Part shown: piece after piece, positions 1-8,214 of the stretch
How the letters are laid out: the number at the start of each line of letters is the position of its first letter
How positions within the stretch are numbered: the stretch's first letter is position 1
Assembly: GCA_037200985.1 (NCBI GenBank)
Contig: JBBCGJ010000001.1
Location: 1,340,756 to 1,404,755 of the forward strand
Length of the DNA stretch: 64,000 nt
Source of the DNA: Rhizomicrobium sp.
GTDB taxonomy: Bacteria; Pseudomonadota; Alphaproteobacteria; Micropepsales; Micropepsaceae
Direction of reading: 5' to 3'
Translations under genes and position numbers: made by a program
The notes under the pieces: generated by a model
What the model was told of the DNA's origin: nothing
Seen by the model: the letters and a program-made list of their open reading frames with translations, nothing else
Database searches by the model: none

Positions 1-397
1 AGAGAACCGGCCAGTCGTCGCCGTCCTTCATGCCGTGAGCCGTCATCCATGTGTCCGCGATCAGCTGGGCGCGGGCGGCGTGCTCGTTGTCGACCGGTGT
101 TTCCAGCGTTGCGGCACGCGGGCGCCGCGACGCGATGCGGGGCGGCGGGGCGTGAAGCTCCGTCCGGCAGATCGTGACATTGCTGGTGTGTTCGCCCTTG
201 AGCTTGGCCAGCGCCATACCGACCCTGGCGCTCACCTTCATGAACGCTATGGCACGGTTATAGGCCAGATCCTGGCCACAATCGTCTTCCCGCCGATCGA
301 TGGATTGCGCGAGCTCGAGGCTCTTTCGTGCCGTCTCCTGTGCAGATTCCAGCACGGCCTCCAGAGCCGCAACGCCGCGGGGAATAATCTTGTTCAT
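1..397 (-). CDS. Hypothetical protein, N-terminal part (runs off the window)
   Basis: An open frame begins with ATG at 397 and stays open for 132 codons to the edge of the window, so its 3' end is not visible. A GGAG lies about 9 nt upstream of the ATG. The predicted protein starts MNKIIPRGVAALEAV, has a helical, Lys/Glu/Arg-rich first 60 residues and no visible signal peptide or membrane segment. I do not recognise the family. The plus-strand frame over the same bases has arginine-rich, low-complexity composition and was not accepted. Confidence 0.55.
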   Translation of the reverse strand, partial: MNKIIPRGVAALEAVLESAQETARKSLELAQSIDRREDDCGQDLAYNRAIAFMKVSARVGMALAKLKGEHTSNVTICRTELHAPPPRIASRRPRAATLETPVDNEHAARAQLIADTWMTAHGMKDGDDWPVL

Positions 398-479
398 CGT
401 CTTTCGCTCCAAAAACCTCCCCCGGGAGCAAAATTAGAAAAAAGTTGCATGTAAACGCAAGCGCAATCTTTGCGGGCAG

Positions 480-1292
480 TCAGCCTTCGATGACCATGCC
501 GTCATAGGCCGGTTCGACGCCCGGCGGCAGTTCGGCGGCGAGCGTCGCGTAGTCGAGATCGACATGCATATTCGTGAGGATCGCGCGCTTCGGCTTCGCC
601 CGCGCGATCCAGTCCAGCGTCCGCGCGACATGGGCGTGGCTGGGATGCGGCGTGTAGCGCAGCGCATCCACGATCCAGCATTCCACGCCTTCGAGCGCCG
701 CGAAGGCCGCATCGTCCAGCGCATCGACGTCGCTCGAATAGGCGATCGGACCGAAACGGAAGCCGAGGCTCCGGATCCGTCCATGGCCCTGATGGAAGGC
801 CAGAACCGGCACCGCGCCGCCCTTCCCTTCGATCGCGAAAGGTTCGAACGGCTCGGCGATCTGGACGCCGTTCAGGATCGGCGGATAGTCGCTGCCGGCC
901 GGCTGCACGAAACAGTAGCCGAAGCGCGCCAGCACGCCTTCATAGGTCGCCGCGTCGGCATAAACGTCCACACGCCGGCGCATGTTCAGCGCCACCATGC
1001 GCAGATCGTCCAGGCCGTGGAGCTGGTCGGCATGGTCGTGGGTGATGAGGACGCCGTCCAGCGCCGAGACCCGCGCATCGAGCAATTGCTCGCGCATGTC
1101 GGGCGCGGTGTCGACGAGCACCCGCGTCGCGCCGGCGTCCGACGTCCGCGTCACCAGGACCGAGCAGCGGCGGCGGCGGTTCTTCGGATTGGCCGGATCG
1201 CAGGCGCCCCAATCGCCCGCGCCATCCGACCCACCGATGCGCGGCACGCCGCCGGAAGAACCGCAGCCGAGGATGGTGGCGGTGAGGGTCAA
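480..1292 (-). CDS. MBL-fold metallo-hydrolase (PhnP/RNase Z-like family)
   Basis: A 270-residue metallo-beta-lactamase-fold hydrolase. The start is inferred as TTG at 1292, overlapping the tatD stop in a TTGA arrangement; the protein then begins TLTATILGCGSSGG, the usual N-terminus of this family. The metal motif reads THDHADQLHGLDDLR, that is HxHxD followed by Q where many family members have H. Later metal-site positions appear in SSDVDALDD and TNMHVDLDY. It sits directly downstream of tatD, a common alphaproteobacterial arrangement. Relatives include phosphodiesterases such as PhnP; the substrate here cannot be told from sequence. Confidence 0.88.
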   Translation of the reverse strand: MTLTATILGCGSSGGVPRIGGSDGAGDWGACDPANPKNRRRRCSVLVTRTSDAGATRVLVDTAPDMREQLLDARVSALDGVLITHDHADQLHGLDDLRMVALNMRRRVDVYADAATYEGVLARFGYCFVQPAGSDYPPILNGVQIAEPFEPFAIEGKGGAVPVLAFHQGHGRIRSLGFRFGPIAYSSDVDALDDAAFAALEGVECWIVDALRYTPHPSHAHVARTLDWIARAKPKRAILTNMHVDLDYATLAAELPPGVEPAYDGMVIEG

Positions 1293-2077
1293 TCCGGCCT
1301 CCGCACCTTGGCGAACAGGCGGAAGAAGTTTTCCGTCGTCGCGGCGGCCAGCGCGTCGGCACTCACGCCCTTGAGATCGGCCAGCAGCGCCGCCGTGTTC
1401 ACGACGAAGGCCGGTTCGTTGCGCTTGCCGCGTAAGGGAATGGGCGCGAGGAACGGGGCATCGGTCTCCACCAGCAGGCGCTCCAGCGGCACGGTCTTGA
1501 GCACGGCGCGCAATTCGTCCGACTTCTTGAAGGTCGCAATGCCGCTGACCGAGATGAACATCCCGAGCTCCAGCGCCGCATCGGCCAGGCGCTGCGTGCC
1601 GGTGAAGCAATGGATCAGCCCGGTGAAGGGCGCCGCCGCCATCTCGTCGCGCAGCACCTCGATGGTCTCGTCGTCCGCGTCGCGGGTGTGGACGATGACG
1701 GGAAGCCCAGTCCGGCGCGCCGCGTCGATATGGGCGCGGAAATTCGCCACCTGCTCGGCGCGCGGGCTGTGCTCGTAGAAATAGTCGAGGCCGGTCTCGC
1801 CGATGCCGACCACTTTGGGATGCCGCGCCGCCTCGATCAGCGGCGCCGGACCGTCGAGCAATTCGTCCTTCGCCTCGTGCGGATGGACGCCGACCGAGCA
1901 CCACACGTCGTCGAAACGCTCGGCGACCGCGCGGACGCCGGGGAATTTGGCGAGCGTGGTGCCGATGCTGACGCAGACGGCGACGCCCGCCGCCTTCGAC
2001 CGCGCCACCACCGCGTCCAGCTCGGCCGCGAATTCGGGGAAGTCGAGATGGCAATGGCTGTCGACCAGCATCGTCAT
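1289..2077 (-). CDS. tatD: TatD family metal-dependent hydrolase/DNase
   Basis: A 262-residue TatD-type TIM-barrel hydrolase. All expected metal-site motifs are visible: DSHCHLDFP near residues 6-14, GIGETGLDYFY, VIVHTRDAD, LIHCFTG and ETDAPFLAP. The family comprises metal-dependent 3'-5' exonucleases and related hydrolases in the cytoplasm. The ATG at 2077 overlaps the holB stop by 4 bp (ATGA); an internal ATG at 2071 is a possible alternative. The gene is part of a run tmk-holB-tatD-MBL on the minus strand, all with overlaps or 2-bp gaps, so they are likely cotranscribed and translationally coupled. Confidence 0.93.
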   Translation of the reverse strand: MTMLVDSHCHLDFPEFAAELDAVVARSKAAGVAVCVSIGTTLAKFPGVRAVAERFDDVWCSVGVHPHEAKDELLDGPAPLIEAARHPKVVGIGETGLDYFYEHSPRAEQVANFRAHIDAARRTGLPVIVHTRDADDETIEVLRDEMAAAPFTGLIHCFTGTQRLADAALELGMFISVSGIATFKKSDELRAVLKTVPLERLLVETDAPFLAPIPLRGKRNEPAFVVNTAALLADLKGVSADALAAATTENFFRLFAKVRRPD

Positions 2078-3135
2078 AGGCCCCCTGCCCGCCGGCTCGC
2101 CTGGGCCAGTTGCCCCGCCGCGTTCAGCAGCGTCTGGCGCGGCTCCAGGTTCAGCGCCGCGGTGCGCGCGAAGCTCGCTTTCAGGCGGTTCAGGCACTCG
2201 ACCCAGCGGTCGAGGTGAACGCCGCCGTCGAGCGCGCGGGCGCGGATGCGGGCGGTCAGCGCGTCGATGAGATAGGTGCCGAAGGTCGAAAGGCCGTCGG
2301 TGACGCGGTAGAGCCTGTCGCCGAGCGCCAGGATGGCGGCGATGTCGGGCGCCTGGGCGCGGTCGAGCAGCAGGTCGGCCTCGCGGGCCAGCGCCACGGC
2401 GTCGCCGCCGGCCAGCCGCAGCGCCATGCCGATCGATCCGCCGGCCAGGCGCACCAGCGCGGCGCGCTCGGCGGCGCCCGTGTCGGGGAGAAGTCGCGCC
2501 AGCTCGGCCTCGAGCACGGCGTCGTCGAGCGGGCGCAGATCGAGCCGCTGGCAGCGCGAGCGGACGGTCGGCAGCAGCCGGCCGGGCACGTTGCTGAGCA
2601 GGATCAGCATGGCGCGCGGCGGCGGCTCCTCCAGCATCTTGAGCAGCGCGTTGGCGGCGGCGTCGTTCATGTCGTCGGCCGTGTCGACGATGGCGACGCG
2701 CCAGCCGCCGGCGCCCGACGTCATGCCGAAGAAGCCGGAGAGCTTGCGCACCACGCCGACGGACAGATCGTTCATCAGCTTGCCGGAATCGTTCAGGCCG
2801 CGCTTGAGGACGAGGAGGCCCGAATGCGACGCCGCGGCCACCTGGATCGCATTGGCCTCGCGCTCGGGAACCGAGAGGTCTTCGGGACCGGCCGCGGTCG
2901 CGCCATAGGCGAGGACATAGCGCGCGATACGATAGGCGAGCGTCGCCTTGCCGATGCCGGGCGGTCCGGCGATCAGCCAGGCGCCCGGCGGATGGCCGCC
3001 GCGGATCGCGCGCGCGGCCCGCGCCAGGGCCGCATCCTGTCCGACGAGACGCGACGTCTCGCGCGGATGCGCGAACCCGTCGACGCGATCGGTCTCGGGA
3101 ACGTCTTCGGTCTTGGCTTTCGCACGCGGCGCCAT
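2074..3135 (-). CDS. holB: DNA polymerase III subunit delta'
   Basis: A 353-residue clamp-loader subunit that helps load the sliding clamp onto DNA. It has an AAA+ Walker A sequence GPPGIGKATLAYRIA near residues 57-71, an ALLKMLEEPP stretch typical of the DnaX/HolB family, and the SRC motif (VRSRCQRLDL). ATG at 3135 lies 2 bp after the tmk stop. A longer frame continuing upstream reads through tmk in another frame and was rejected. The tmk-holB pairing is widespread in bacteria and supports the call. Confidence 0.93.
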   Translation of the reverse strand: MAPRAKAKTEDVPETDRVDGFAHPRETSRLVGQDAALARAARAIRGGHPPGAWLIAGPPGIGKATLAYRIARYVLAYGATAAGPEDLSVPEREANAIQVAAASHSGLLVLKRGLNDSGKLMNDLSVGVVRKLSGFFGMTSGAGGWRVAIVDTADDMNDAAANALLKMLEEPPPRAMLILLSNVPGRLLPTVRSRCQRLDLRPLDDAVLEAELARLLPDTGAAERAALVRLAGGSIGMALRLAGGDAVALAREADLLLDRAQAPDIAAILALGDRLYRVTDGLSTFGTYLIDALTARIRARALDGGVHLDRWVECLNRLKASFARTAALNLEPRQTLLNAAGQLAQASRRAGGL

Positions 3136-3137
3136 GC

Positions 3138-3767
3138 CTATAGTTTGAACCGTTTGGCGACGGCTCGCCAGATCGTGGCGGCCAGCGCGTCCGTATCGAT
3201 TGCCGCATCGATCACGATGCAACGCTCGGGGTCGCGGCGCGCGATGGCGAGAAAGGCCAGGCGCATGCGCTCGTGGAACGCCAGATCGAAGGCTTCGAAG
3301 CGCATGTCCTTGGAACGGCCGGCCGTGCGGCCCAGCCCGATCTCGACCGGGATATCGAGGATCAGCGTCAGGTCGGGCCGGAAGCCATCGAGCACCAGGG
3401 TTTCCATGCGCCGGATGGTCTCGCGCGCCAGGCCGTGGCCGGCACCCTGATAGGCATAGGTGGAATCGGTGAAGCGGTCGCTGACGACCCACCTTCCGGC
3501 GTCGAGCGCCGGCTTGATGGTGCGCGCGACATGATCGGACCGCGCGGCGAACATCAGCAGCGTCTCGGTCAACGCGTCCCAGCGCTTGGGATCGCCGTTG
3601 AGCACCAGCTTGCGGATATCCTCGGCGCCCGGCGAACCGCCGGGCTCGCGCGTCGCGACGACATCGACGCCGCGCTTCCCGAGCGCCGCGACCAGCCGCT
3701 TGATCTGGGTCGACTTGCCGGAACCGTCGCCGCCTTCGAGCGTGATAAACCGCGCGCGCCGCTTCAT
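3138..3767 (-). CDS. tmk: Thymidylate kinase
   Basis: A 209-residue kinase converting dTMP to dTDP. The P-loop GGDGSGKST lies at residues 12-20, followed by the ATREPGGSPGAE substrate loop and SDRFTDSTYAYQG, all standard for bacterial Tmk; the length is also standard. ATG at 3767 overlaps the stop of the upstream carboxypeptidase gene by 4 bp (ATGA), and holB follows after 2 bp. The operon therefore joins cell-wall, nucleotide and replication functions. Confidence 0.96.
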   Translation of the reverse strand: MKRRARFITLEGGDGSGKSTQIKRLVAALGKRGVDVVATREPGGSPGAEDIRKLVLNGDPKRWDALTETLLMFAARSDHVARTIKPALDAGRWVVSDRFTDSTYAYQGAGHGLARETIRRMETLVLDGFRPDLTLILDIPVEIGLGRTAGRSKDMRFEAFDLAFHERMRLAFLAIARRDPERCIVIDAAIDTDALAATIWRAVAKRFKL

Positions 3768-4894
3768 TTGCCGCCGAACAGCGCGCGCAGACCCAGGAAC
3801 ATGCGGCCGACAATGCCCATCCGATCGACCGGATGGGCGACATAGAGCGGCACCGTCAGACCGGGGAAATCCGGCGCGGAGACGACCAGCGTTCCCGCCT
3901 GTTGGCCCTGCGCCAGCGGGGCCTTCAGCGGCGCGGTGTATTTCACCGAGACCTTCATCCCCGGCCGCGAGTCGACCTGGAGCGTGATCGCCACCGGTGC
4001 CTTCACCGTCAGCGGCACCGTTTTCTCGGCGCCACCGAACACGTCCGCCGTCGCCACCGTATCGCCGGGCTTGAACAGGTCGTAGCGGCGGAATTCGCGA
4101 AAGCCCATCTCGATCAGGCGCGCGCCCTCGTCCGCCCGGTCCTTCTCGGAGGCAAGGCCGCTGACGACCAGGATGACGCGCTGTGCGCCGCGCTGCGCCG
4201 AGGCGACAAGGCCGTAGCCGGACGCCGCGATGTGGCCGGTCTTCAGGCCGTCGGCGCCGGGCGTGTTGAACAGCACCGGATTGCGGTTCGGCTGGTGGAT
4301 GTTGCTCCAGACGAAGTCCTTCTCGCCGAAGAAATGATAGAGCGAGGGATATTCGACGATGATGTGGCGCGCGAGCTTGGCGAGGTCGAAGGCGGACATC
4401 ATCTGCCCCGGCGGCACGTCGAGACCGTCCGGGTTCACGAAATGCGACTGGCTGAGGCCGAGCTCGCGCGCCCGCTGGTTCATCATGCCGACGAAGCCCT
4501 CGACCGTGCCGCCGAGCGCCTCGGCGACCACGATGGTCGAGTCGTTGCCCGACACGACGATGATGCACTGGATGAGGTTCTCGACCGACATGCGGTCGCC
4601 GACCTTGACGAAACACTCCGAGCCGGAGCGCTCCCGCCAGGCCCGCTCCGATACGGGGAAGGTGTCGGTGAGCTTCACGCGGCCGTCCTTCAGCCGCTTG
4701 AACAGCATCTCGATCGTCATGAGCTTGCTCATCGAGGCCGGCGGCATCGGCGTGAAGGCATCCTTCGCCCAGAGCACCTGGCCGGTCGTCGCGTCCAACA
4801 GGATGGCGTGGTTTCCCGAAGTCGTGATCTCTGCCGCGGCGGGCTGGGCGGCTGCCAGCAGCAGGAACAGCGCGCCAAGCAGGCGATGACTCAT
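3764..4894 (-). CDS. D-alanyl-D-alanine carboxypeptidase (PBP5/6 type, S11 family)
   Basis: A 376-residue exported penicillin-binding protein that trims the terminal D-Ala from peptidoglycan stem peptides. An N-terminal signal peptide (residues 1-21, ending QPAAA) precedes the catalytic domain. The active-site motifs are SMSK at residues 54-57, SGN near 115-117 and KTG near 215. The C-terminal third matches the PBP5-associated beta-domain and ends with a short hydrophobic/aromatic tail (MFLGLRALFGGK) that may form the membrane-anchoring helix. It is downstream of rlpA and overlaps tmk by 4 bp. Confidence 0.93.
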   Translation of the reverse strand: MSHRLLGALFLLLAAAQPAAAEITTSGNHAILLDATTGQVLWAKDAFTPMPPASMSKLMTIEMLFKRLKDGRVKLTDTFPVSERAWRERSGSECFVKVGDRMSVENLIQCIIVVSGNDSTIVVAEALGGTVEGFVGMMNQRARELGLSQSHFVNPDGLDVPPGQMMSAFDLAKLARHIIVEYPSLYHFFGEKDFVWSNIHQPNRNPVLFNTPGADGLKTGHIAASGYGLVASAQRGAQRVILVVSGLASEKDRADEGARLIEMGFREFRRYDLFKPGDTVATADVFGGAEKTVPLTVKAPVAITLQVDSRPGMKVSVKYTAPLKAPLAQGQQAGTLVVSAPDFPGLTVPLYVAHPVDRMGIVGRMFLGLRALFGGK

Positions 4895-4915
4895 GAAAGG
4901 GACTCCGTAAAGGAA

Positions 4916-5848
4916 CTAGCGGTCGACGACGATTTGCGCGTCGTTACTACCAAGGCTCTCGATGCGGGCCAACGCGGAATCGGCTTCGCCCACATCGTCG
5001 AACGGCCCGAGCCGGACCCGGTAGAGCGTGCGCCCGTTCTGGACCACCGAGGTTATCTGCAATCCGCCGCCGACGCGGGCCTGGAGCCGCGCGGCATTCT
5101 GGTAATTGCTGAAGGCGCCGGCCTGGACATAGAGGTGCGTCACCGGCGGAACCGGAACATTGCTGACGACGCCGGTCGGCACGGTCGCCACCGCGACATC
5201 GGCGCTGCGGATGGGCGGCGGCGGCGGAAGATCGGTGTTGGTGACGGGCGGCGCGACGGCGGTTCCCGGCACGGCGTCGAGCGCCGTGCTGGCGACCGCG
5301 CGGGTCGGCGCCGCGGGGACGGCGGAGGCGATTTCCGGCGGCGTCTCGTCCGGCGGCGGTCTTCCGCCCTGCAGGTCGGCGCGTCCGACAAAGGTCACGC
5401 GCACCCGCGCCGTGCCTTTTTGCCTGTAGCCCAGAAGGTCGGCGGCCCGTTCCGACAGATCGATGATGCGCCCCTTGGCGAAGGGACCCCGGTCGTTGAC
5501 GCGCACCACGATGGTCTTGCCGTTGTCGAGATTGGTGACGCGCACATTCACCGGCAGCGGCAGCGTACGGTGCGCAGCGGTCAGGTCGCCGGCGGTATAT
5601 ATCTCGCCATTCGCCGTGTGATGGCCGTAGAAAGTCGGCCCGTACCACGAGGCAACGCCTGTTTCGTCGTAGTCCGGCTGCTCCTTGGGATAGTACCAGG
5701 TGCCGTCGATCTGATAGGGCTGGCCGATCTTATAGACGCCGGCATTGGGCGGCACGCTCACGCCGGATCCCCGGGGCGTGCTGGCGCAGGCAGCCGCCAA
5801 GGCGGCCAGCGAGACCACGGCGAGAAGCCGGCGCGCATTGCGGATCAT
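4916..5848 (-). CDS. rlpA: RlpA family septal-ring lipoprotein with DPBB and SPOR domains
   Basis: A 310-residue lipoprotein. The signal peptide ends in a lipobox (LAALAAACAST, lipidated Cys about residue 21). A double-psi beta-barrel follows with the RlpA hallmark GVASWYGPTFYGHHTANGE and VNDRGPFAKGRIIDLSERAA, then a Pro/Ala-rich linker, then a C-terminal SPOR domain (HLYVQAGAFSNYQNAARL) that binds denuded glycan strands. In other bacteria RlpA is a lytic transglycosylase acting at septa. It sits 22 bp upstream of the carboxypeptidase gene, and both act on the cell wall. Confidence 0.93.
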   Translation of the reverse strand: MIRNARRLLAVVSLAALAAACASTPRGSGVSVPPNAGVYKIGQPYQIDGTWYYPKEQPDYDETGVASWYGPTFYGHHTANGEIYTAGDLTAAHRTLPLPVNVRVTNLDNGKTIVVRVNDRGPFAKGRIIDLSERAADLLGYRQKGTARVRVTFVGRADLQGGRPPPDETPPEIASAVPAAPTRAVASTALDAVPGTAVAPPVTNTDLPPPPPIRSADVAVATVPTGVVSNVPVPPVTHLYVQAGAFSNYQNAARLQARVGGGLQITSVVQNGRTLYRVRLGPFDDVGEADSALARIESLGSNDAQIVVDR

Positions 5849-5980
5849 TGTTTCGAATCAGGCCGTAAGACGGTAAACAGGATAGGCGAGGACGGGCCGG
5901 CGCTCAACGCCGCCCGGCGCCCTTGATCGGCCGAGTGGGGCGTAACAGGGTAGGATGAATTCAGCCATCAGGACATTCCC

Positions 5981-7762
5981 GTGCACCCATCGCCGACCCG
6001 CCGCACCGTGACGATGCTTCTGGGCGCCGCAGCGCTGCCGCTCCCTGCCCTGGCATCGTCGGCCGGATCCGCCGACGCGGCCTTCCAGAGCGTCGCCAAG
6101 CGCTGGCTCGAAGCCTATCTCAGCCTCCAGCCGATCGGCGCCACCCAGACCGGCGATCACCGTTTCGACTCCGAAATCGACGATATGGGCGTCCAAGGAC
6201 GGATGGCGCGGAGCAAGGCGTGGCACGCGCTGCTGGACGACCTCGGCGCCGTCGATCGCGCGCGGCTCTCGCGCGACGACCAGGTCGACGCCGCGATCCT
6301 CGAAAGCCAGCTGCGCTACGCCATCTGGGACGATGAGGTTTTCCAGAGCTGGGCCTGGGACCCGCAGGTCTATTCCGGCCTCGCCGGCAACGCGCTCTAC
6401 GGCCTGATGGCGCGCGAATTCGCGCCCCTGCCCGTGCGGATGCGCGCCGCCGTCGCCCGCATGGAGAAACTGCCCCGGCTGTTCGAACAGATGCGCGAGA
6501 GCCTGGTGCCGGCGCGGGTGCCGCCGGTGCATGCGCAGATCGTCGCCAAACAGAACGGCGGGATAAGCGATCTGGTGGACTCGATGGTGCTCGTCAACGC
6601 CCCGGTGCTGAGCGCGGACGAACAGAAGCGTCTTGCCGCCGCAGCCGACGCGCTGAAGACGGCCGTCGCGGAACATCAGAAATGGCTCGATACCGTTTTG
6701 GTGCCCAATGCGAAGGGCGATTTCCGGATCGGCGCCAAGCTGTTCGACGAGAAGCTCGCCTTCACGCTGAATTCGCCGATGAGCCGCAAGGAAATTCGGG
6801 AGCGCGCAGAAGACGCGGTGAAGGAAACGCGCGGGAAGATGTACGCGGTGTCCCTTCTGGCGCTCGAACGGCACGGCAAAGCCGTCGCGATACCCAACGT
6901 CGTTACGCCGCAGCATGAACAGGAAACCATCGAGGCGGCGCTCGCCCTCGCTTATGCCGACAAGCCGGCGCGCGACAAGGTGGTGGAGACCTCGAAGGCC
7001 GCGCTCGAACGCGCCACCGCCCATGTCCGCGACAAGGACCTGATCACGCTGCCGACTGCGCCGGTCGAGGTGGTGATCATGCCGGAATTCGCGCGCGGCG
7101 TGGCGGTGGCCTATTGCGACTCGCCCGGCCCGCTCGACAAGGGGATGAAGACTTATTTCGACGTCTCGCCCATTCCCGACGACTGGACGGCAGAGCAGGC
7201 GGATTCGTTCCTGCGCGAGTACAATTCGCTCGGCATCCAGGACATCGCGGTGCACGAGGCGATGCCGGGCCACTATGTGCAGCTCTGGCATGCCAATGCC
7301 TGCCCGTCGGTTCTGCGCGCGGTGCTGTCCTCGGGCTCCTTCGTGGAGGGCTGGGCGGTCTATGCCGAAGGCATGATGGTCGAAAAGGGTTTCCTGGGCG
7401 ACGATCCGCTGTACCAGCTTATCCAGCTCAAGGTGCTGCTGCGCACCATCACCAATTCGATCCTCGACCAGGCGCTGCATGTCGACGGCATCAGCCGCGA
7501 GGACGCGATGACGCTGATGACCGTGACAGCGTTCCAGCAAGAGCGGGAGGCGGCGGGCAAATGGATTCGCGCCTCGCTGAGCTCGACGCAGCTTTCGACC
7601 TATTTCGTCGGCGTGTCGGAGCACAACGCCGTCCGCGCCGAGGCGACGCGCCGCGCCGGCGCCGCGTTCGACCTGAAGCGCTATCACGACCGGGTGCTGT
7701 CCTACGGCTCGGCCCCGATGCGCTATGTCCGGGCGCTGATGTTCGGGGAAGCGATCGGATAA
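5981..7762 (+). CDS. DUF885 family putative metallopeptidase, exported
   Basis: A 593-residue protein of the DUF885 family. GTG at 5981 is preferred because it includes a Tat-like twin-arginine signal (TRRTVTMLLGAA followed by a hydrophobic run to ALASSAGSA); starting at the internal ATG near 6013 would lose the arginines. The family zinc-peptidase signature HEAMPGHYVQ is at about residues 424-433. It is divergent from rlpA, with about 130 bp between them for promoters. The substrate is unknown; DUF885 proteins are generally treated as carboxypeptidase-like enzymes. Confidence 0.88.
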   Translation: MHPSPTRRTVTMLLGAAALPLPALASSAGSADAAFQSVAKRWLEAYLSLQPIGATQTGDHRFDSEIDDMGVQGRMARSKAWHALLDDLGAVDRARLSRDDQVDAAILESQLRYAIWDDEVFQSWAWDPQVYSGLAGNALYGLMAREFAPLPVRMRAAVARMEKLPRLFEQMRESLVPARVPPVHAQIVAKQNGGISDLVDSMVLVNAPVLSADEQKRLAAAADALKTAVAEHQKWLDTVLVPNAKGDFRIGAKLFDEKLAFTLNSPMSRKEIRERAEDAVKETRGKMYAVSLLALERHGKAVAIPNVVTPQHEQETIEAALALAYADKPARDKVVETSKAALERATAHVRDKDLITLPTAPVEVVIMPEFARGVAVAYCDSPGPLDKGMKTYFDVSPIPDDWTAEQADSFLREYNSLGIQDIAVHEAMPGHYVQLWHANACPSVLRAVLSSGSFVEGWAVYAEGMMVEKGFLGDDPLYQLIQLKVLLRTITNSILDQALHVDGISREDAMTLMTVTAFQQEREAAGKWIRASLSSTQLSTYFVGVSEHNAVRAEATRRAGAAFDLKRYHDRVLSYGSAPMRYVRALMFGEAIG

Positions 7763-7875
7763 AGGCGCCGATGGCGGGCCACAACCGATGAAGATGAGCA
7801 CTATGTCTACGCCATAGCCCTATGATTGATCCCGACATGGCGAAGCGTTTGCAAGAACACGCGCAGCCAGAGCTT

Positions 7876-8214
7876 TCACGTAGCCGTGGGCGAGTAAGAT
7901 CTATTGAGCACCGGCAGAACGCCTTCGTTCTGAATATGGATGTTCATCCATGTGCGCTCAATCTTGTTCGTATCAGTGCTTTCAATCCAGTGAAACAGGA
8001 CAGCGCGACCAAGCTTTGTCTCGTCTGTCTTGGTCGGGCTGTCCAGGTGATCGTTCATGCGCCGTCGAAGGTTGTCCGCCAGTCCCACGTACAACACTTC
8101 TTTGGAAAAGGTAGTCAGCACGTAGCATCCCGACTTCTCAGGGACGAAGCGTTCACGGTTTCGTTTGAAGGGCTCACATCCTGAAGGTTGTGGCACCAAA
8201 GCTTCGATATTCAT
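7876..8214 (-). CDS. GIY-YIG nuclease family protein coupled to a DGQHR protein
   Basis: A 112-residue protein with a GIY-YIG core: GCYVLTTFSKEVLYVGLADNL aligns with the GIY...YIG strands (here GCY and YVG), followed by an Arg-rich helix (LRRRMNDHL). A Glu in the later helix (NKIERTWMNIHIQNE) is a candidate metal ligand, and IQNEGVLPVLNRS matches the Asn-containing C-terminal end of small GIY-YIG domains. ATG at 8214 overlaps the stop of the upstream DGQHR gene in ATGA form, implying translational coupling. Codon use and GC are much lower than in flanking genes, suggesting transfer. Function is unknown. Confidence 0.8.
   Translation of the reverse strand: MNIEALVPQPSGCEPFKRNRERFVPEKSGCYVLTTFSKEVLYVGLADNLRRRMNDHLDSPTKTDETKLGRAVLFHWIESTDTNKIERTWMNIHIQNEGVLPVLNRSYSPTAT

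Noticed and set aside
480..2054. A single 524-residue fusion of TatD-region sequence and the MBL domain
   Set aside because: Its N-terminal half is tatD read in the wrong frame; tatD itself ends at 1289 and the MBL gene starts by a TTGA overlap.
1289..3208. A 639-residue frame joining holB-region sequence to TatD
   Set aside because: The first 370 residues are an out-of-frame reading of holB; tatD starts at ATG 2077 with a 4-bp overlap.
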